This document shows positions 45,071 through 54,124 of a stretch of DNA of 64,000 nt, one piece after another. The position numbers were made by a program, and so were the translations under genes. The stretch is from Kordia periserrulae (lineage in GTDB: Bacteria; Bacteroidota; Bacteroidia; Flavobacteriales; Flavobacteriaceae), in contig NZ_QBKT01000012.1 of NCBI RefSeq assembly GCF_003054265.1, positions 62,001-126,000 of the forward strand. Direction: 5' to 3'. Under the pieces are notes generated by a model that made no database searches, was not told where the DNA came from, and saw nothing but the letters and a program-made list of their open reading frames with translations. Each line of letters starts with the position of its first letter. Within the stretch, counting starts at the first letter, position 1.

Positions 45071-45523
45071 ATGACGATATATACAGAAGAAATAGGAAAC
45101 CATTTAAACACCTTATTAGAAAAAAATTATGATGCTGAAAAAGGCTATAAAACCGCCGCAGAAAATGTAGATAGTATCATTTTGACAAATTTTTTTGATA
45201 GAAAAGCAACACAACGCAAACGATTTGCAGAGCAATTGAAAGCAGAATTGAAAGATTTAGCACAAGAGCCAGAAACAGACGGAAGCGTTACAGGAACTTT
45301 GCACAGAACTTGGATGAACACCAAAGCGATGTTTAGTATAAACTCTGACGAAGCCATGTTAGAAGAAACAATTCGTGGTGAAAAAGCTTCGTTAGAAGAT
45401 TATAATGAAGTGCTAGATTCAAAGTTGCCGTTGCCAGAAAGTATTAAAAAAATACTGACCAATCAAAAAAACACCATCAACTATGATACACTCACTATCA
45501 AAAAGTTAGAAGATATTCACTAA
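45071..45523 (+). CDS. PA2169 family four-helix-bundle protein (DUF2383)
   Basis: This 150-residue protein has four amphipathic helices with TEEIGNHLNTLLEKNYDAEKGYKTAAENV at the start and the SVTGTLHRTWMNTKAMF core. It is nearly collinear with the second copy at 50768-51226, which has the matching TGTAHRTWMDVK core, so the two are paralogues. Ferritin-like bundles of this kind are associated with stress; no metal-binding motif is evident. It is a single gene ending at a terminator. Confidence 0.88.
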   Translation: MTIYTEEIGNHLNTLLEKNYDAEKGYKTAAENVDSIILTNFFDRKATQRKRFAEQLKAELKDLAQEPETDGSVTGTLHRTWMNTKAMFSINSDEAMLEETIRGEKASLEDYNEVLDSKLPLPESIKKILTNQKNTINYDTLTIKKLEDIH

Positions 45524-45561
45524 GCATTCATATGATATGGATACTATGTGAAAAATAATAC

Positions 45562-45604
45562 AGAAGCGGTATTTTTCTAAGAAAATATCGCTTCTATTTT
45601 TTCT
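45562..45604 (+). terminator. Intrinsic terminator after PA2169 gene 1
   Basis: GAAGCGGTATTTTTC pairs with GAAAATATCGCTTC (one bulge, one G-U pair) over a 3-nt loop and is followed by a T-rich stretch. Confidence 0.8.
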
Positions 45605-45698
45605 AACTACTTTTTAAGTATTACAACAATTTACATGCTGAAATACCATTTTTGTTGTTTTATCGTTTAATGTTCACCTTACTATTTAACAGGACTCA

Positions 45699-46580
45699 AT
45701 GTCAAACTACACTCGATTTTTTTTATGCATCTTACTTTGTTGCGCCTTAGAAGCACACGCGCAATTGAACGATTTGGCACGTATTGATTATACGTATATT
45801 CCAAATGCAAAATCGAACGTTGAGTATTCGCGATTTCGAGCGCTGTTCAATTATCCTATCAAATTAAAAGACGACGATACCTATCTATTTTTAGGACTCG
45901 ATTATAGCAATATTCATTTACGATCGGAAGCAGAATTTCCTTTTTCTACAAGAGATTTGAACGATTTTCAACTGTTAGATTTTAGTATAAGATACACTAC
46001 GCCACTACGAAACAATTGGCGATTGGGAATGGTTTTTCAACCTGGTGTCAGTACAAATTTGGTAGCCGATGCTATTAGTATTAAAGATATTGTCCTTTCG
46101 GGAACAGTGGTTTTTATCAAAAAAGGAAAAGTATTTAATGGCAAAGCACAAAAATTAATTTTAGGGGTTACGTATGCAGGAAACTCAGGATTTAACTTTC
46201 CGCTGCCGTTTATCAGTTACTACAAAAAGTTTCAACCCGATTGGTCGTTTAGTTTGGGAATTCCGAAAACCAACTTACAATATCATTTCACCGAAAAACA
46301 TCGACTGAAAGCCTTTGCGCAGTTGGATGGTTTTACGTCCAATTTACAACGTGAAGTGCCTGTCATTAATGGTGAAGAAGCAGGAAGCATCAATCTATCA
46401 CTAGTTGTTTCTGGATTGCAATACGAATATCATTTTACCAAACAACTTCAATTTTATGCGCGCGCAGCCTACATTCTTGTCACCGACAATGAATTGCGAA
46501 GCGATAGTAGAGAGCCTATTTTTTCGCTAGATAATGAAGCAAAAATCTATTTGAGAACTGGCATCCGATTTAAAATTTAA
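45699..46580 (+). CDS. DUF6268-type outer-membrane protein
   Basis: The 293-residue precursor has a signal peptide (about 1-22, ending HAQ). The mature part is a series of beta strands (YSRFRALFNYPIKL, LRNNWRLGMVFQPGVS, FSLGIPKTNLQYHF) that match the DUF6268 outer-membrane family of flavobacteria. It ends in a charged/aromatic strand (YLRTGIRFKI). The role is unknown; probably a 10-12 strand barrel. It is a single gene. Confidence 0.75.
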   Translation: MSNYTRFFLCILLCCALEAHAQLNDLARIDYTYIPNAKSNVEYSRFRALFNYPIKLKDDDTYLFLGLDYSNIHLRSEAEFPFSTRDLNDFQLLDFSIRYTTPLRNNWRLGMVFQPGVSTNLVADAISIKDIVLSGTVVFIKKGKVFNGKAQKLILGVTYAGNSGFNFPLPFISYYKKFQPDWSFSLGIPKTNLQYHFTEKHRLKAFAQLDGFTSNLQREVPVINGEEAGSINLSLVVSGLQYEYHFTKQLQFYARAAYILVTDNELRSDSREPIFSLDNEAKIYLRTGIRFKI

Positions 46581-46701
46581 GTCTGAAAATAACTTACAAT
46601 AGTTTGCATTTGCGTTAATGGTAAATGTAAATACGTTAAGTCAAAACTTTTGCGAATTGTATCTTTATAGTATAAAAATTATTAATAAAAAAACTATAGA
46701 T

Positions 46702-46869
46702 ATGAAACAAGGAAAAGAAGAATTTAAAATCGTAAAAGACCCTGAAAATGTTGAACAACGCAATTATATTTTTCAGAAAAATAAAAAAACAACCGCTGCA
46801 TTTTACTTCGTAGCCATTGTATTAATTGCCTTAATTGCTGCAATTGCCGTAACTGCCTTCACTTTATAA
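46702..46869 (+). CDS. Small single-helix membrane protein
   Basis: The start at ATG 46702 gives 55 residues; an ATG at 46618 in the same frame would add 28 residues unlike the rest and is not favoured. The sequence is a charged N-terminal tail (MKQGKEEFKIVKDPENVEQR) and one transmembrane helix (about 33-52, FYFVAIVLIALIAAIAV). The family is unknown. It is preceded by an AT-rich stretch with possible -7 TATCTTTA. Confidence 0.65.
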   Translation: MKQGKEEFKIVKDPENVEQRNYIFQKNKKTTAAFYFVAIVLIALIAAIAVTAFTL

Positions 46870-46886
46870 TAAAACATCTTTACAAT

Positions 46887-47660
46887 TCAAAAAGGTTGTT
46901 TTTCACTTAAATATTTCCAATAGCGTTTTGGCACATGTTTTACATGCAATACCCTATTTTTTCTCGATTCGATATTGGTACTTTTAAAATAATTTTGCCA
47001 CAATTCTTGAAACGCCAATTCTTCCTCAGCAAAGAAATCTTTGGAAGTTTTTGTAAAATCAAACTCCTTTGGAAAGTCCATCACAATGGTTTCTACATTT
47101 TCTAAATTGTAATACAAACCATATTTTCGTTCAATGTCGTAAATCACCCATTTTTGATCCGCATAGCGCGATTTAAAATGTTTGGCAATTAAAGGCAATA
47201 CATTAAAATCTGGAGCCACACTGGCAAAATACAATCCATCTTTGGTCAATCGAAAACGCACAAAAGCTTCCATACGATGCTTTTCTCTCCCGACACTTTT
47301 GGCAATTTTTGACAACTTTAAAACCGTTGCATTCGAAAAGTCCTTTTCAATATTTTCTGGTATCGCAAAAACCTGCTGAATATAATCGAGCAATATATTT
47401 TCAACCGACTCAAGCTCACTTAAAAACGAATAATACAATTGATTTCGACCAAACGGAGTCAATTTTTTTTTGAGTCCATTCCAAACGCGGTCTGCTTGTG
47501 TTTTATTGGTAATCACTTCTTCGGATTCTCCAAAAAAAGACGCTTGCACGTTTCCTTCTCGCTGAATATCAACCTGCTTTATCTTCTCTTCAAACACTTT
47601 AAAAACGACAGTTAAAAATCCTTCAAACGAGCCGTCGTACACCACTACTTTTTGCATCAT
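46887..47660 (-). CDS. DUF4130 (TIGR03915) putative DNA repair protein
   Basis: This 257-residue protein matches the family that pairs with TIGR03916 radical SAM proteins: VVVYDGSFEGFLTVVF at the N-terminus, MEAFVRFRLTKDGLYFASVAPDFNVLPLI in the middle and VLHVKHVPKRYWKYLSEK at the end. The family is predicted to act in repair of modified DNA; the activity is unproven. It overlaps the radical SAM gene by 4 bp, as is usual for the pair. Confidence 0.9.
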   Translation of the reverse strand: MMQKVVVYDGSFEGFLTVVFKVFEEKIKQVDIQREGNVQASFFGESEEVITNKTQADRVWNGLKKKLTPFGRNQLYYSFLSELESVENILLDYIQQVFAIPENIEKDFSNATVLKLSKIAKSVGREKHRMEAFVRFRLTKDGLYFASVAPDFNVLPLIAKHFKSRYADQKWVIYDIERKYGLYYNLENVETIVMDFPKEFDFTKTSKDFFAEEELAFQELWQNYFKSTNIESRKNRVLHVKHVPKRYWKYLSEKQPF

Positions 47661-48919
47661 CCAAATAGATTTAATTGATTACTCGTCGTTTGTCGGAACT
47701 TACTTTTAGAGTTTTGAAGAATGAGGCCTTTAATTTTTTCAGGTTCCAAATCGCGACGTTCAAAATCATTGGAATTACACGTCAAAAAATACTTCGCACG
47801 ATTCAACGCTACGCCCAATCGTTTTAAATGTTCCCAATTGAGTTGACGAAATTTTCGCGCATGCAAAATTTTATATACCGACGTCATTCCCAAACCTGGA
47901 ACCCGCGCCAGCATGCGTTTGTCTGCAAGATTCACATCTACAGGAAACTCGTGAATATTCCGTAATGCCCACGACAGTTTCGGGTCAATATCAAGGTCTA
48001 AATGTTGGTGTGTTTCGTTGACAATTTCATGCACATGAAAACCGTAAAATCGCATCAACCAATCCGTTTGATACAACCGATTTTCGCGCAACATTGGCAC
48101 TTCACTTCCAATTTGTGGCAAACGACTGTCGTAACTAATTGGCACATATCCCGAATAATACACACGCTTTAGGTTGAAATTTTTATAGAAAAAATTGGAA
48201 GCCGTCATGATTTGATAATCATTTTCCCCACTCGCGCCAATAATCATTTGTGTACTTTGTCCCGCAGGTGCATATTTTGGGGTGCTTTTGATGATTTTTT
48301 TCTCCGCTTTGTATTGAATGATTTCGTTTTTGACCTTTTTCATCGGTTTGATAAAGTCCTCTCGGTTTTTATCGGGCGCCAATCGTTTTAAGCCTTCTCG
48401 TGTGGGAATTTCGATATTCACGCTCAATCGGTCTGCGTATAAACCTGCTTCCCGCATTAATTCGTCAGAAGCGCCAGGAATTGATTTTAGGTGAATATAT
48501 CCGTTAAAATTTTCTTCTAAACGCAATTTTTTCGCAACAGAAACCAAACGCTCCATGGTATAATCTGCATTTTTAAAAATACCTGAACTTAAAAATAAGC
48601 CTTCAATATAGTTTCTACGGTAGAAATTGATGGTCAAATCGACCACTTCTTGCACTTTAAAAGCAGCACGTTTGATATCGTTACTTTTCCGCGTCACGCA
48701 ATAGGCACAATCAAAAATACAGTGATTCGTCAGTAAAATTTTCAGTAACGACACACAACGTCCATCTTCTGTGTACGTATGACAAATTCCCATGCCCGTA
48801 GCATCGCCCAAACCTTTATTGGTATTCGCACGATTGCTTCCGCTAGAAGCACACGATACGTCGTATTTTGCGGCATCTGCCAGAATGTTTAGCTTTTCTT
48901 TAATTCGTTCAAAAGACAT
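47657..48919 (-). CDS. Putative DNA repair/modification radical SAM protein (TIGR03916)
   Basis: The 420-residue protein has the radical SAM cluster motif Cys67-x3-Cys71-x2-Cys74 (CIFDCAYC), followed by the SAM-binding region, and a C-terminal helix-hairpin-helix (about 345-400, LARVPGLGMTSVYKIL) typical of DNA-binding repair proteins. It is cytoplasmic. The gene overlaps the DUF4130 gene by 4 bp, forming the conserved pair. The reaction is unknown. Confidence 0.92.
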   Translation of the reverse strand: MSFERIKEKLNILADAAKYDVSCASSGSNRANTNKGLGDATGMGICHTYTEDGRCVSLLKILLTNHCIFDCAYCVTRKSNDIKRAAFKVQEVVDLTINFYRRNYIEGLFLSSGIFKNADYTMERLVSVAKKLRLEENFNGYIHLKSIPGASDELMREAGLYADRLSVNIEIPTREGLKRLAPDKNREDFIKPMKKVKNEIIQYKAEKKIIKSTPKYAPAGQSTQMIIGASGENDYQIMTASNFFYKNFNLKRVYYSGYVPISYDSRLPQIGSEVPMLRENRLYQTDWLMRFYGFHVHEIVNETHQHLDLDIDPKLSWALRNIHEFPVDVNLADKRMLARVPGLGMTSVYKILHARKFRQLNWEHLKRLGVALNRAKYFLTCNSNDFERRDLEPEKIKGLILQNSKSKFRQTTSNQLNLFG

Positions 48920-49093
48920 GAAAAGTTTCTAGAGGTATTTTGGGTTATTGAAATCTACAGCACAAATATAACATTTTACAGATTTTTTTAACACATATGT
49001 TGAAATTTTTTCTGTTAAATGTTTTATTATTCATACTTTTTAAGGAAAACCCTGATACTGTGCAGAAAAGCGAACAAAAAACGATTCAAAATA

Positions 49094-49900
49094 TTAAAAA
49101 ACTTCTACCACAAACATAAATTTTTGCTTCTTTCTGTTTCGCATATTTGGCATCGGTCTGTTGAGTTCTATTTTAGGAAGTACTTTTCGTATCAAAAATG
49201 TTTGTCCACAAATTCGCGGTCTTTCTGGTTTGAAAGAAAGTCCTTCTTTGCTTGCTGCTGCTAATTGTTGATGAAAGAAAAAAATACGTTGTCCAGCTCG
49301 TGGTTTTACACCTTCAATTGTGATTTCACCTGTATTGCGAACATACGCCATGGCTATTTTCCCTCCATGTTTTGGTCGAAACGCATTGATATTGGTGTTT
49401 TTTGGCAGTCCTTTATTTACGACTACCTCTTCTGGTTTCCATATAATTTGTAAAGTTAATGCTCTGGCTTGTACCAATTCTGCTTGATTTTTTTCACTTT
49501 CAATTCCTATAAATAATAAAGAAACCTTGTTTTGTAGCAATACGTTTCCTCCTTGAAGGCGAATAACTCTCCACAATGCGCCAGCTCCTGGTGTATCTGT
49601 TTGTCTAATACGTGTACCTACATTCGTTCTTCCATAAGAAGCCAAATACATTTTGGAAACTTTGTTTTGTATTTTGTAAAGTCCATCGTCATTTAAAATG
49701 AATTTCCAATGTCCGCCAATAAGGACTCTTTCTTTCGCAACCATAATATCTCCCGCTTCCATTTTGCCTGCATTCCCCATAAAAGCATCGCTTTTTACAT
49801 TTTGCAACGTGTACCAAGTATTTGGCTTGAAGGTGGTTTGTGCTTGTGTGATAAATGCTGTACACAGAAAGAGACTAAAAAGGAAAGCGATTTTTTTCAT
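49094..49900 (-). CDS. Secreted RICIN-like beta-trefoil protein
   Basis: The 268-residue precursor has a signal peptide (about 1-20, ending TQAQ). Residues about 25-150 look like a beta-trefoil of the RICIN type (WYTLQNVKSDAFMGNAG, LYKIQNKVSKMYLASYG, LWRVIRLQGGNVLLQNK), with three similar repeats. The C-terminal half is not recognised and is Arg/Lys rich. A carbohydrate-binding role is inferred from the fold only. An antisense frame in the same region is a shadow. Confidence 0.7.
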   Translation of the reverse strand: MKKIAFLFSLFLCTAFITQAQTTFKPNTWYTLQNVKSDAFMGNAGKMEAGDIMVAKERVLIGGHWKFILNDDGLYKIQNKVSKMYLASYGRTNVGTRIRQTDTPGAGALWRVIRLQGGNVLLQNKVSLLFIGIESEKNQAELVQARALTLQIIWKPEEVVVNKGLPKNTNINAFRPKHGGKIAMAYVRNTGEITIEGVKPRAGQRIFFFHQQLAAASKEGLSFKPERPRICGQTFLIRKVLPKIELNRPMPNMRNRKKQKFMFVVEVF

Positions 49901-50284
49901 GATGTCAATTTAAATCAGGTTGTTTATGGTGTATCAATGATACTATTTTTAATCCTGGAAATACGTTTCTTTCGATTAAACACTAAAAAAACTGTCAAAT
50001 ACATTAATTTGCTTTAAATCCTTAAAAACACTCAAAAAATGCCACTTCCTAGCATTTGAGTCAAGATGAAAACTGTTTACGGCAATTGAAACACTGATAA
50101 CATGCTACTTTTGTAGTGTTGATGTCGGTGATATATTTTAGACACACATATAACTACACCATTACACTGCATTTTCAAGATGCAAAAAGTATTTAATCCG
50201 ACGTCATTTCCAAAAAAAAAAGAAAAAGAAAAAAACAAACCTGATAGTTTGCACCTATTAAATTATCAACCAAAAAAAATTGCT
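49901..50284. other. Intergenic region with promoter for the hemerythrin gene
   Basis: This 384-bp spacer has no gene. A promoter with TTG at 50086-50088 and TACTTTTG at 50106-50113 (17-bp spacing) lies upstream of the plus-strand hemerythrin gene, leaving a leader of about 165 nt. The leader is AT-rich and no strong hairpin was found. Confidence 0.55.
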
Positions 50285-50734
50285 ATGAAAATTTTTGAAG
50301 CCATTAGAAAAGACCATGATATCCAACGAAAATTGCTAGACGAGTTAATCAATACTTCTGGCGATACCGAACGTAGAGATCAGGTTTTTGAAGCATTGAA
50401 ACACGAATTATTGATTCATGAAGATGCTGAAGAACGTCATTTTTATAAACCATTGATTAGTGATGATATGATGCAACAACATGCGCGACATGGAATTGCA
50501 GAGCACCACGAGATTGATGAGTTGGTGGAAAAATTAGAAAACACAAAGCAAGATTCTTCCGCTTGGCTGAAATATGCCAAAGATTTAAAACACAAAGTTG
50601 AACATCATTTAGAAGATGAAGAACATACTTTCTTTCAATTAGCTGGAAAAACGTTAACCGAAGATGAGAAAGAGTCATTAGCCACCAAGTATGTTGATTT
50701 TATGGAAGAAGCGAGAAACGGAGTGGCACATTAA
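50285..50734 (+). CDS. Hemerythrin HHE domain protein
   Basis: The start at ATG 50285 gives 149 residues; the in-frame start at 50180 would add a Lys-rich extension with no match to the fold. Four helices carry the di-iron HHE pattern: KDHDIQR (His10), HELLIHEDAEERHF (His45/His49/Glu53), AEHHEIDEL, and VEHHLEDEEHTFF. It would bind O2, NO or iron. It is followed by the PA2169-type gene 33 bp later, probably co-transcribed as a stress unit. Confidence 0.9.
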   Translation: MKIFEAIRKDHDIQRKLLDELINTSGDTERRDQVFEALKHELLIHEDAEERHFYKPLISDDMMQQHARHGIAEHHEIDELVEKLENTKQDSSAWLKYAKDLKHKVEHHLEDEEHTFFQLAGKTLTEDEKESLATKYVDFMEEARNGVAH

Positions 50735-50767
50735 AATTATTTACGAACCTTTAAAAACAAAAAAATT

Positions 50768-51226
50768 ATGTACGATTATAACGAAGAATTAGGAAAAAAA
50801 TTAAACAATTTATTAGAGAAAACATACGATGCTGAGAAAGGATATAAAAAAGCAGCTGAGAATGCAAAATCTGATGATATGACCAGATTATTTGAGCGCC
50901 GAGCAAAAGAGCGTTACGATTTTGGACATGCTATTAAATCAGAGTTATCTAAAATCAATCAGAAGCCCGATAAAGGTGGAAGCGTAACTGGAACCGCACA
51001 CAGAACTTGGATGGACGTAAAATCATGGTTTACATCAGATACTGATGAAGCTATGTTAGAAGCTGCCATTACAGGAGAAAAAGCTGCTGTATCAGAGTAT
51101 GATGAAATTTTAAGTAAAGAAAACGAACCATATATTCCAAAAGACATGCGCATTGTGTTGGAAAGTCAACGCAACATCATTAAGCATGAGTTGGAAAACA
51201 CCAAAATTTTAGAAGAGATTGCCTAA
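50768..51226 (+). CDS. PA2169 family four-helix-bundle protein, second paralogue
   Basis: The 152-residue protein is a paralogue of 45071-45523: NEELGKKLNNLLEKTYDAEKGYKKAAENA at the start and SVTGTAHRTWMDVKSWF in the core. It probably forms a four-helix bundle. It is the second gene of a unit with hemerythrin. No metal motif or enzymatic residue is seen. A strong terminator follows. Confidence 0.88.
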   Translation: MYDYNEELGKKLNNLLEKTYDAEKGYKKAAENAKSDDMTRLFERRAKERYDFGHAIKSELSKINQKPDKGGSVTGTAHRTWMDVKSWFTSDTDEAMLEAAITGEKAAVSEYDEILSKENEPYIPKDMRIVLESQRNIIKHELENTKILEEIA

Positions 51227-51246
51227 TATCATATATGTATATTGGC

Positions 51247-51280
51247 AAAACCGAAGTTCGCTGGACTTCGGTTTTTTTTT
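51247..51280. terminator. Strong bidirectional terminator between convergent units
   Basis: AAAACCGAAGT (51247-51257) pairs with ACTTCGGTTTT (51265-51275) over a 7-nt loop, followed by a run of T (51272-51280). It separates the PA2169/hemerythrin unit from the end of the minus-strand caspase operon. Confidence 0.9.
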
Positions 51281-51306
51281 GTGACATTATTCAAATTTTA
51301 AGTGCA

Positions 51307-52215
51307 TCAATTCAAAATAAAGTCTTTTATAATTTTATCCATGTTAGACGGTAAGATTGCCGTTTTGATTTTATATTTCCCCACTTTCATATCGTGCAGC
51401 CAATCTTTCCAGTATTCTTCAATAACATCTTCTTCGTACGGATTCTTCTTGTCAGGATTGATACCCAATACCAAAACTTCTAAATTCTCTAAGTTTTCAG
51501 CCGCAGGTATGAATCCGAAGTTTTTATCTACAATTCGTTGCTTCCAATTTTTGGTGTTTAGTTTGTGTTTTCGAATAAATTGTGGTGTCAGATATGTCGT
51601 TTGATTTCCTTCTTTCATCTGTGTGTCTTTATGATAAATATATCCATCTGTTAAGATGATAAGTATGTTTCTATGTTCTTTGAGAATACAGAAATCGTGA
51701 ATTTTATTTTTAAAAAAACGCCACATATCTGAACCTATGTATGCATTGTCATCGATGGCTTGTTTGTAGATTTCCAAAGGTTTGGTTTCATACGAATGTT
51801 TTATTGCTTCTAACAAATCTTCTGAAATGTTTCTTCGATTTATCTCATATCGTAACGATTTTGATAGATTGTTTATGTTTTGATTTCTTGGTGGCGGATC
51901 AAAGTATAATTGTATTCTATCGTTCATTCGCTGGACTTTTTTGTTTTTGAGATGTGCTAAAAAAGCTTCTGAAACAGATTGTATATAGGCAACATCCATT
52001 TTGTAATAATCCATTGTTAGATTTGGATATTTATCTGGATTTATTCTATCAGATAAATCTAATAAGAAACTAATATTCAAATTTTGATTCTGAGTGAGTA
52101 CCACAGTTGATTCGCGCGTACTCTTTTGCGGTTTTTCCTTTTCAACTACTTCCTCACATGATACACACACAAGAAAGGTGATAAGAAGTATTGGGTTAAT
52201 TATTCTACGGTTCAT
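51307..52215 (-). CDS. VWA-like lipoprotein (last gene of caspase operon)
   Basis: The 302-residue precursor has lipobox CVSC (Cys20). The mature chain has a von Willebrand A-like fold: a MIDAS-like D-L-S-D-R (Asp53, Ser55, Arg57; the last Ser of DxSxS is replaced by Arg) in SFLLDLSDRI, and a later strand ILIILTDGYIYH with Asp. It is probably on the periplasmic side of a membrane. It starts 4 bp after the previous gene, so it belongs to the operon headed by the metacaspase gene. A bidirectional hairpin follows at 51247-51280. VWA domains often act as metal-dependent adaptors. Confidence 0.75.
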   Translation of the reverse strand: MNRRIINPILLITFLVCVSCEEVVEKEKPQKSTRESTVVLTQNQNLNISFLLDLSDRINPDKYPNLTMDYYKMDVAYIQSVSEAFLAHLKNKKVQRMNDRIQLYFDPPPRNQNINNLSKSLRYEINRRNISEDLLEAIKHSYETKPLEIYKQAIDDNAYIGSDMWRFFKNKIHDFCILKEHRNILIILTDGYIYHKDTQMKEGNQTTYLTPQFIRKHKLNTKNWKQRIVDKNFGFIPAAENLENLEVLVLGINPDKKNPYEEDVIEEYWKDWLHDMKVGKYKIKTAILPSNMDKIIKDFILN

Positions 52216-52219
52216 ATTA

Positions 52220-53482
52220 TTATTTTGTTGTAAATACTAAATGTTGATAATCCATATCCTCGCTTAGGTTGAGTTGTTGTAAGTGTTTTACAGAAACTTC
52301 TTTGCAACGTTGCTTTAATTCGCTTTTTTCTTTTGATGGAATGGCTAATTCGGCATTTATGGATTGATACCAACCTTCTTCATACTGATAGTGATAATGC
52401 AAATATTCTTTTACGGGGAATATAAAACCATCAATTTTAGATTGGAGTTCTGCAATTGTTCCTTTAATGGCGGCAATCTCCTTTTTCAGATTGGAAATTT
52501 TCGTGAGATTTTTATCTTTTTTGTCAAGCGCATTTCTAATTTCTTGTCGCTTATTTCTAATGAACGCTCGTATTTTATCCACATTTTCGTGTTCTTTCAT
52601 TACAAAGTCAAACACCAATCCCCAAATCAAATACACTACAAATCCTGCAAAAATGATTCCCCAAAAGTTGATACTTTTTAAGGCGATTGCTGGCGAGAAA
52701 CTTTCGCCAATCAAACGTTCAAAATCGAATATTTTCTTTTCTATGAGATAGGCTAAAATAACATCAAACAAAAAGGTCAATAGCAATAATGCGCCTAGTT
52801 TTACATAGGAAATCTTTGTTTTTTCTTTTTGAAACATATGAATCAAATATCCCAATCCCATAAAAACAAACGGAATCGTTCCTACAAAAATAGCTTCTAA
52901 TAAACCATCTGAAATCGCTTTCCCAAGTGCATTGGAGTCAAATATTGCGGCACTTACACTGTTGTTGTCAAAATCTTTAAAAAATGCAGAATAGGAAGCG
53001 GAAATGTAAAAGACAAAAAGATAAATAGTGATTGGTATCAGCAATGAAAGTCCTATGTAAAATTGCGCCTTTGGCTTTTTATCTGTAATAATTCCATAAT
53101 CGCCAGGTTTCGCTTTTACATTCACCATGTCAAATTTAAGCGACTCAATATGCACATCAATTTCCTTTGTTTCTTCTTGAAATATGGTAAGTGCTGTGTC
53201 TCTTTTTTTGAGTTCTGTGCGTTGTTTTTCTTGTAATTCTATATATGGTTGTTTTAAAATTTTTTGTTCGTTTAATTGTTTTCTACATAAATTTTCAAAA
53301 CTACTATAGAGGTTTTTTAAGCACACAAAAAAGGTCATTTCATCACCCGATGCTTTCGTAGATGCTCCATAACCGCTTTGATAATAGGTCATTCGAATTT
53401 GCTCTCGCGCATCATAAGTATCACTTTTTTCTTCTGTAGAACTCTTATCTTTTAGTGTAAATAATTTTTTTATGGAAGTCAT
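52220..53482 (-). CDS. Four-TM coiled-coil membrane protein, unknown function
   Basis: This 420-residue protein has N- and C-terminal coiled coils (about 65-120 and 315-365), with four transmembrane helices in between (about 138-160, 195-215, 228-248, 270-292). The outer parts are charged and probably cytosolic. I do not recognise the family. It lies 4 bp after the TerB-like gene and 4 bp before the VWA-like gene, so it is a fixed part of the operon and may act as the membrane scaffold or effector. Confidence 0.75.
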   Translation of the reverse strand: MTSIKKLFTLKDKSSTEEKSDTYDAREQIRMTYYQSGYGASTKASGDEMTFFVCLKNLYSSFENLCRKQLNEQKILKQPYIELQEKQRTELKKRDTALTIFQEETKEIDVHIESLKFDMVNVKAKPGDYGIITDKKPKAQFYIGLSLLIPITIYLFVFYISASYSAFFKDFDNNSVSAAIFDSNALGKAISDGLLEAIFVGTIPFVFMGLGYLIHMFQKEKTKISYVKLGALLLLTFLFDVILAYLIEKKIFDFERLIGESFSPAIALKSINFWGIIFAGFVVYLIWGLVFDFVMKEHENVDKIRAFIRNKRQEIRNALDKKDKNLTKISNLKKEIAAIKGTIAELQSKIDGFIFPVKEYLHYHYQYEEGWYQSINAELAIPSKEKSELKQRCKEVSVKHLQQLNLSEDMDYQHLVFTTK

Positions 53483-53486
53483 ACTT

Positions 53487-53879
53487 TTAGGATTTAATCT
53501 TATTAATAATTTCTTCTTTTTTCATCTTGTTTTGAGCACAATCGAGCAAGTAGGTTGCTATTTCCTCAATATTTTCTTCAAGAAATTCAAATTTTCTACA
53601 ATACTTTTTGAGCGTGATTTTTTCATCTTCCGTTACTTTATTATCCGCCCAAATCATTATTGCCAAATCATATAAATATGAGATACGATCCTCTAATGTC
53701 TTTGGAATGGAAGTATCATGAGAAGGATTTAGTAAAATTTCATCTAACTGCGCTTTTAGAATTCCTCTTTCTTCGGCAAATTTGTAGAGCATTTGTAATT
53801 CTAAAACATCAAAATCGTCATCTACAAAAGCTATTTGGTAAAGTCGTAAAAAGTGACTTTTTAATTCGTTGGTTATCAT
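53487..53879 (-). CDS. TerB-like helical protein
   Basis: The 130-residue all-helical protein has the pattern of TerB/DjlA N-terminal-like domains: helix pair with FVDDDFDVLELQMLYKFAEERG, then MIWADNKVTEDEKITLKKYCRKF. Both contain acidic turns (DDDFD, DNKVTEDE) that in TerB bind metal ions. It is probably cytosolic. TerB domains are found in tellurite-resistance and conflict systems, often with VWA proteins; both occur here, supporting a linked function. Confidence 0.7.
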   Translation of the reverse strand: MITNELKSHFLRLYQIAFVDDDFDVLELQMLYKFAEERGILKAQLDEILLNPSHDTSIPKTLEDRISYLYDLAIMIWADNKVTEDEKITLKKYCRKFEFLEENIEEIATYLLDCAQNKMKKEEIINKIKS

Positions 53880-53895
53880 TTATGATGTATTAGAA

Positions 53896-54102
53896 TTAAC
53901 AGTTACATTCGTCTCTATCCACATAGGTTTTATTGCCATTGTTATTGATATAGTAACAACCGTCTTGTGGACCTTTGTAAAGCTGTCTATTTTCAGCGTC
54001 AAATCCACACTTAACATCCGCCTCAACGGAATCATCTGAGTTTGTACATGCTGTAAAATTCATAACACAAATTACTATGAGTACTGTGATTAGTTTTTTC
54101 AT
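53896..54102 (-). CDS. Small Cys-rich lipoprotein
   Basis: This 68-residue precursor has lipobox FTAC (Cys19). The mature peptide is about 50 residues with Cys in VKCGFDAEN, DGCYYINNNG and a C-terminal DECNC; it probably forms disulfides. It is unlike known families. Its gene is 16 bp from the TerB-like gene and within the nine-gene operon. Confidence 0.7.
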   Translation of the reverse strand: MKKLITVLIVICVMNFTACTNSDDSVEADVKCGFDAENRQLYKGPQDGCYYINNNGNKTYVDRDECNC

Positions 54103-54124
54103 CTTTTTAGTTTTTATTGGTTAG

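Noticed and set aside
49019-49264. Plus-strand frame overlapping the end of the RICIN-like gene
   Set aside because: Composition is unnatural and the opposite strand carries a signal peptide and repeated fold motifs.
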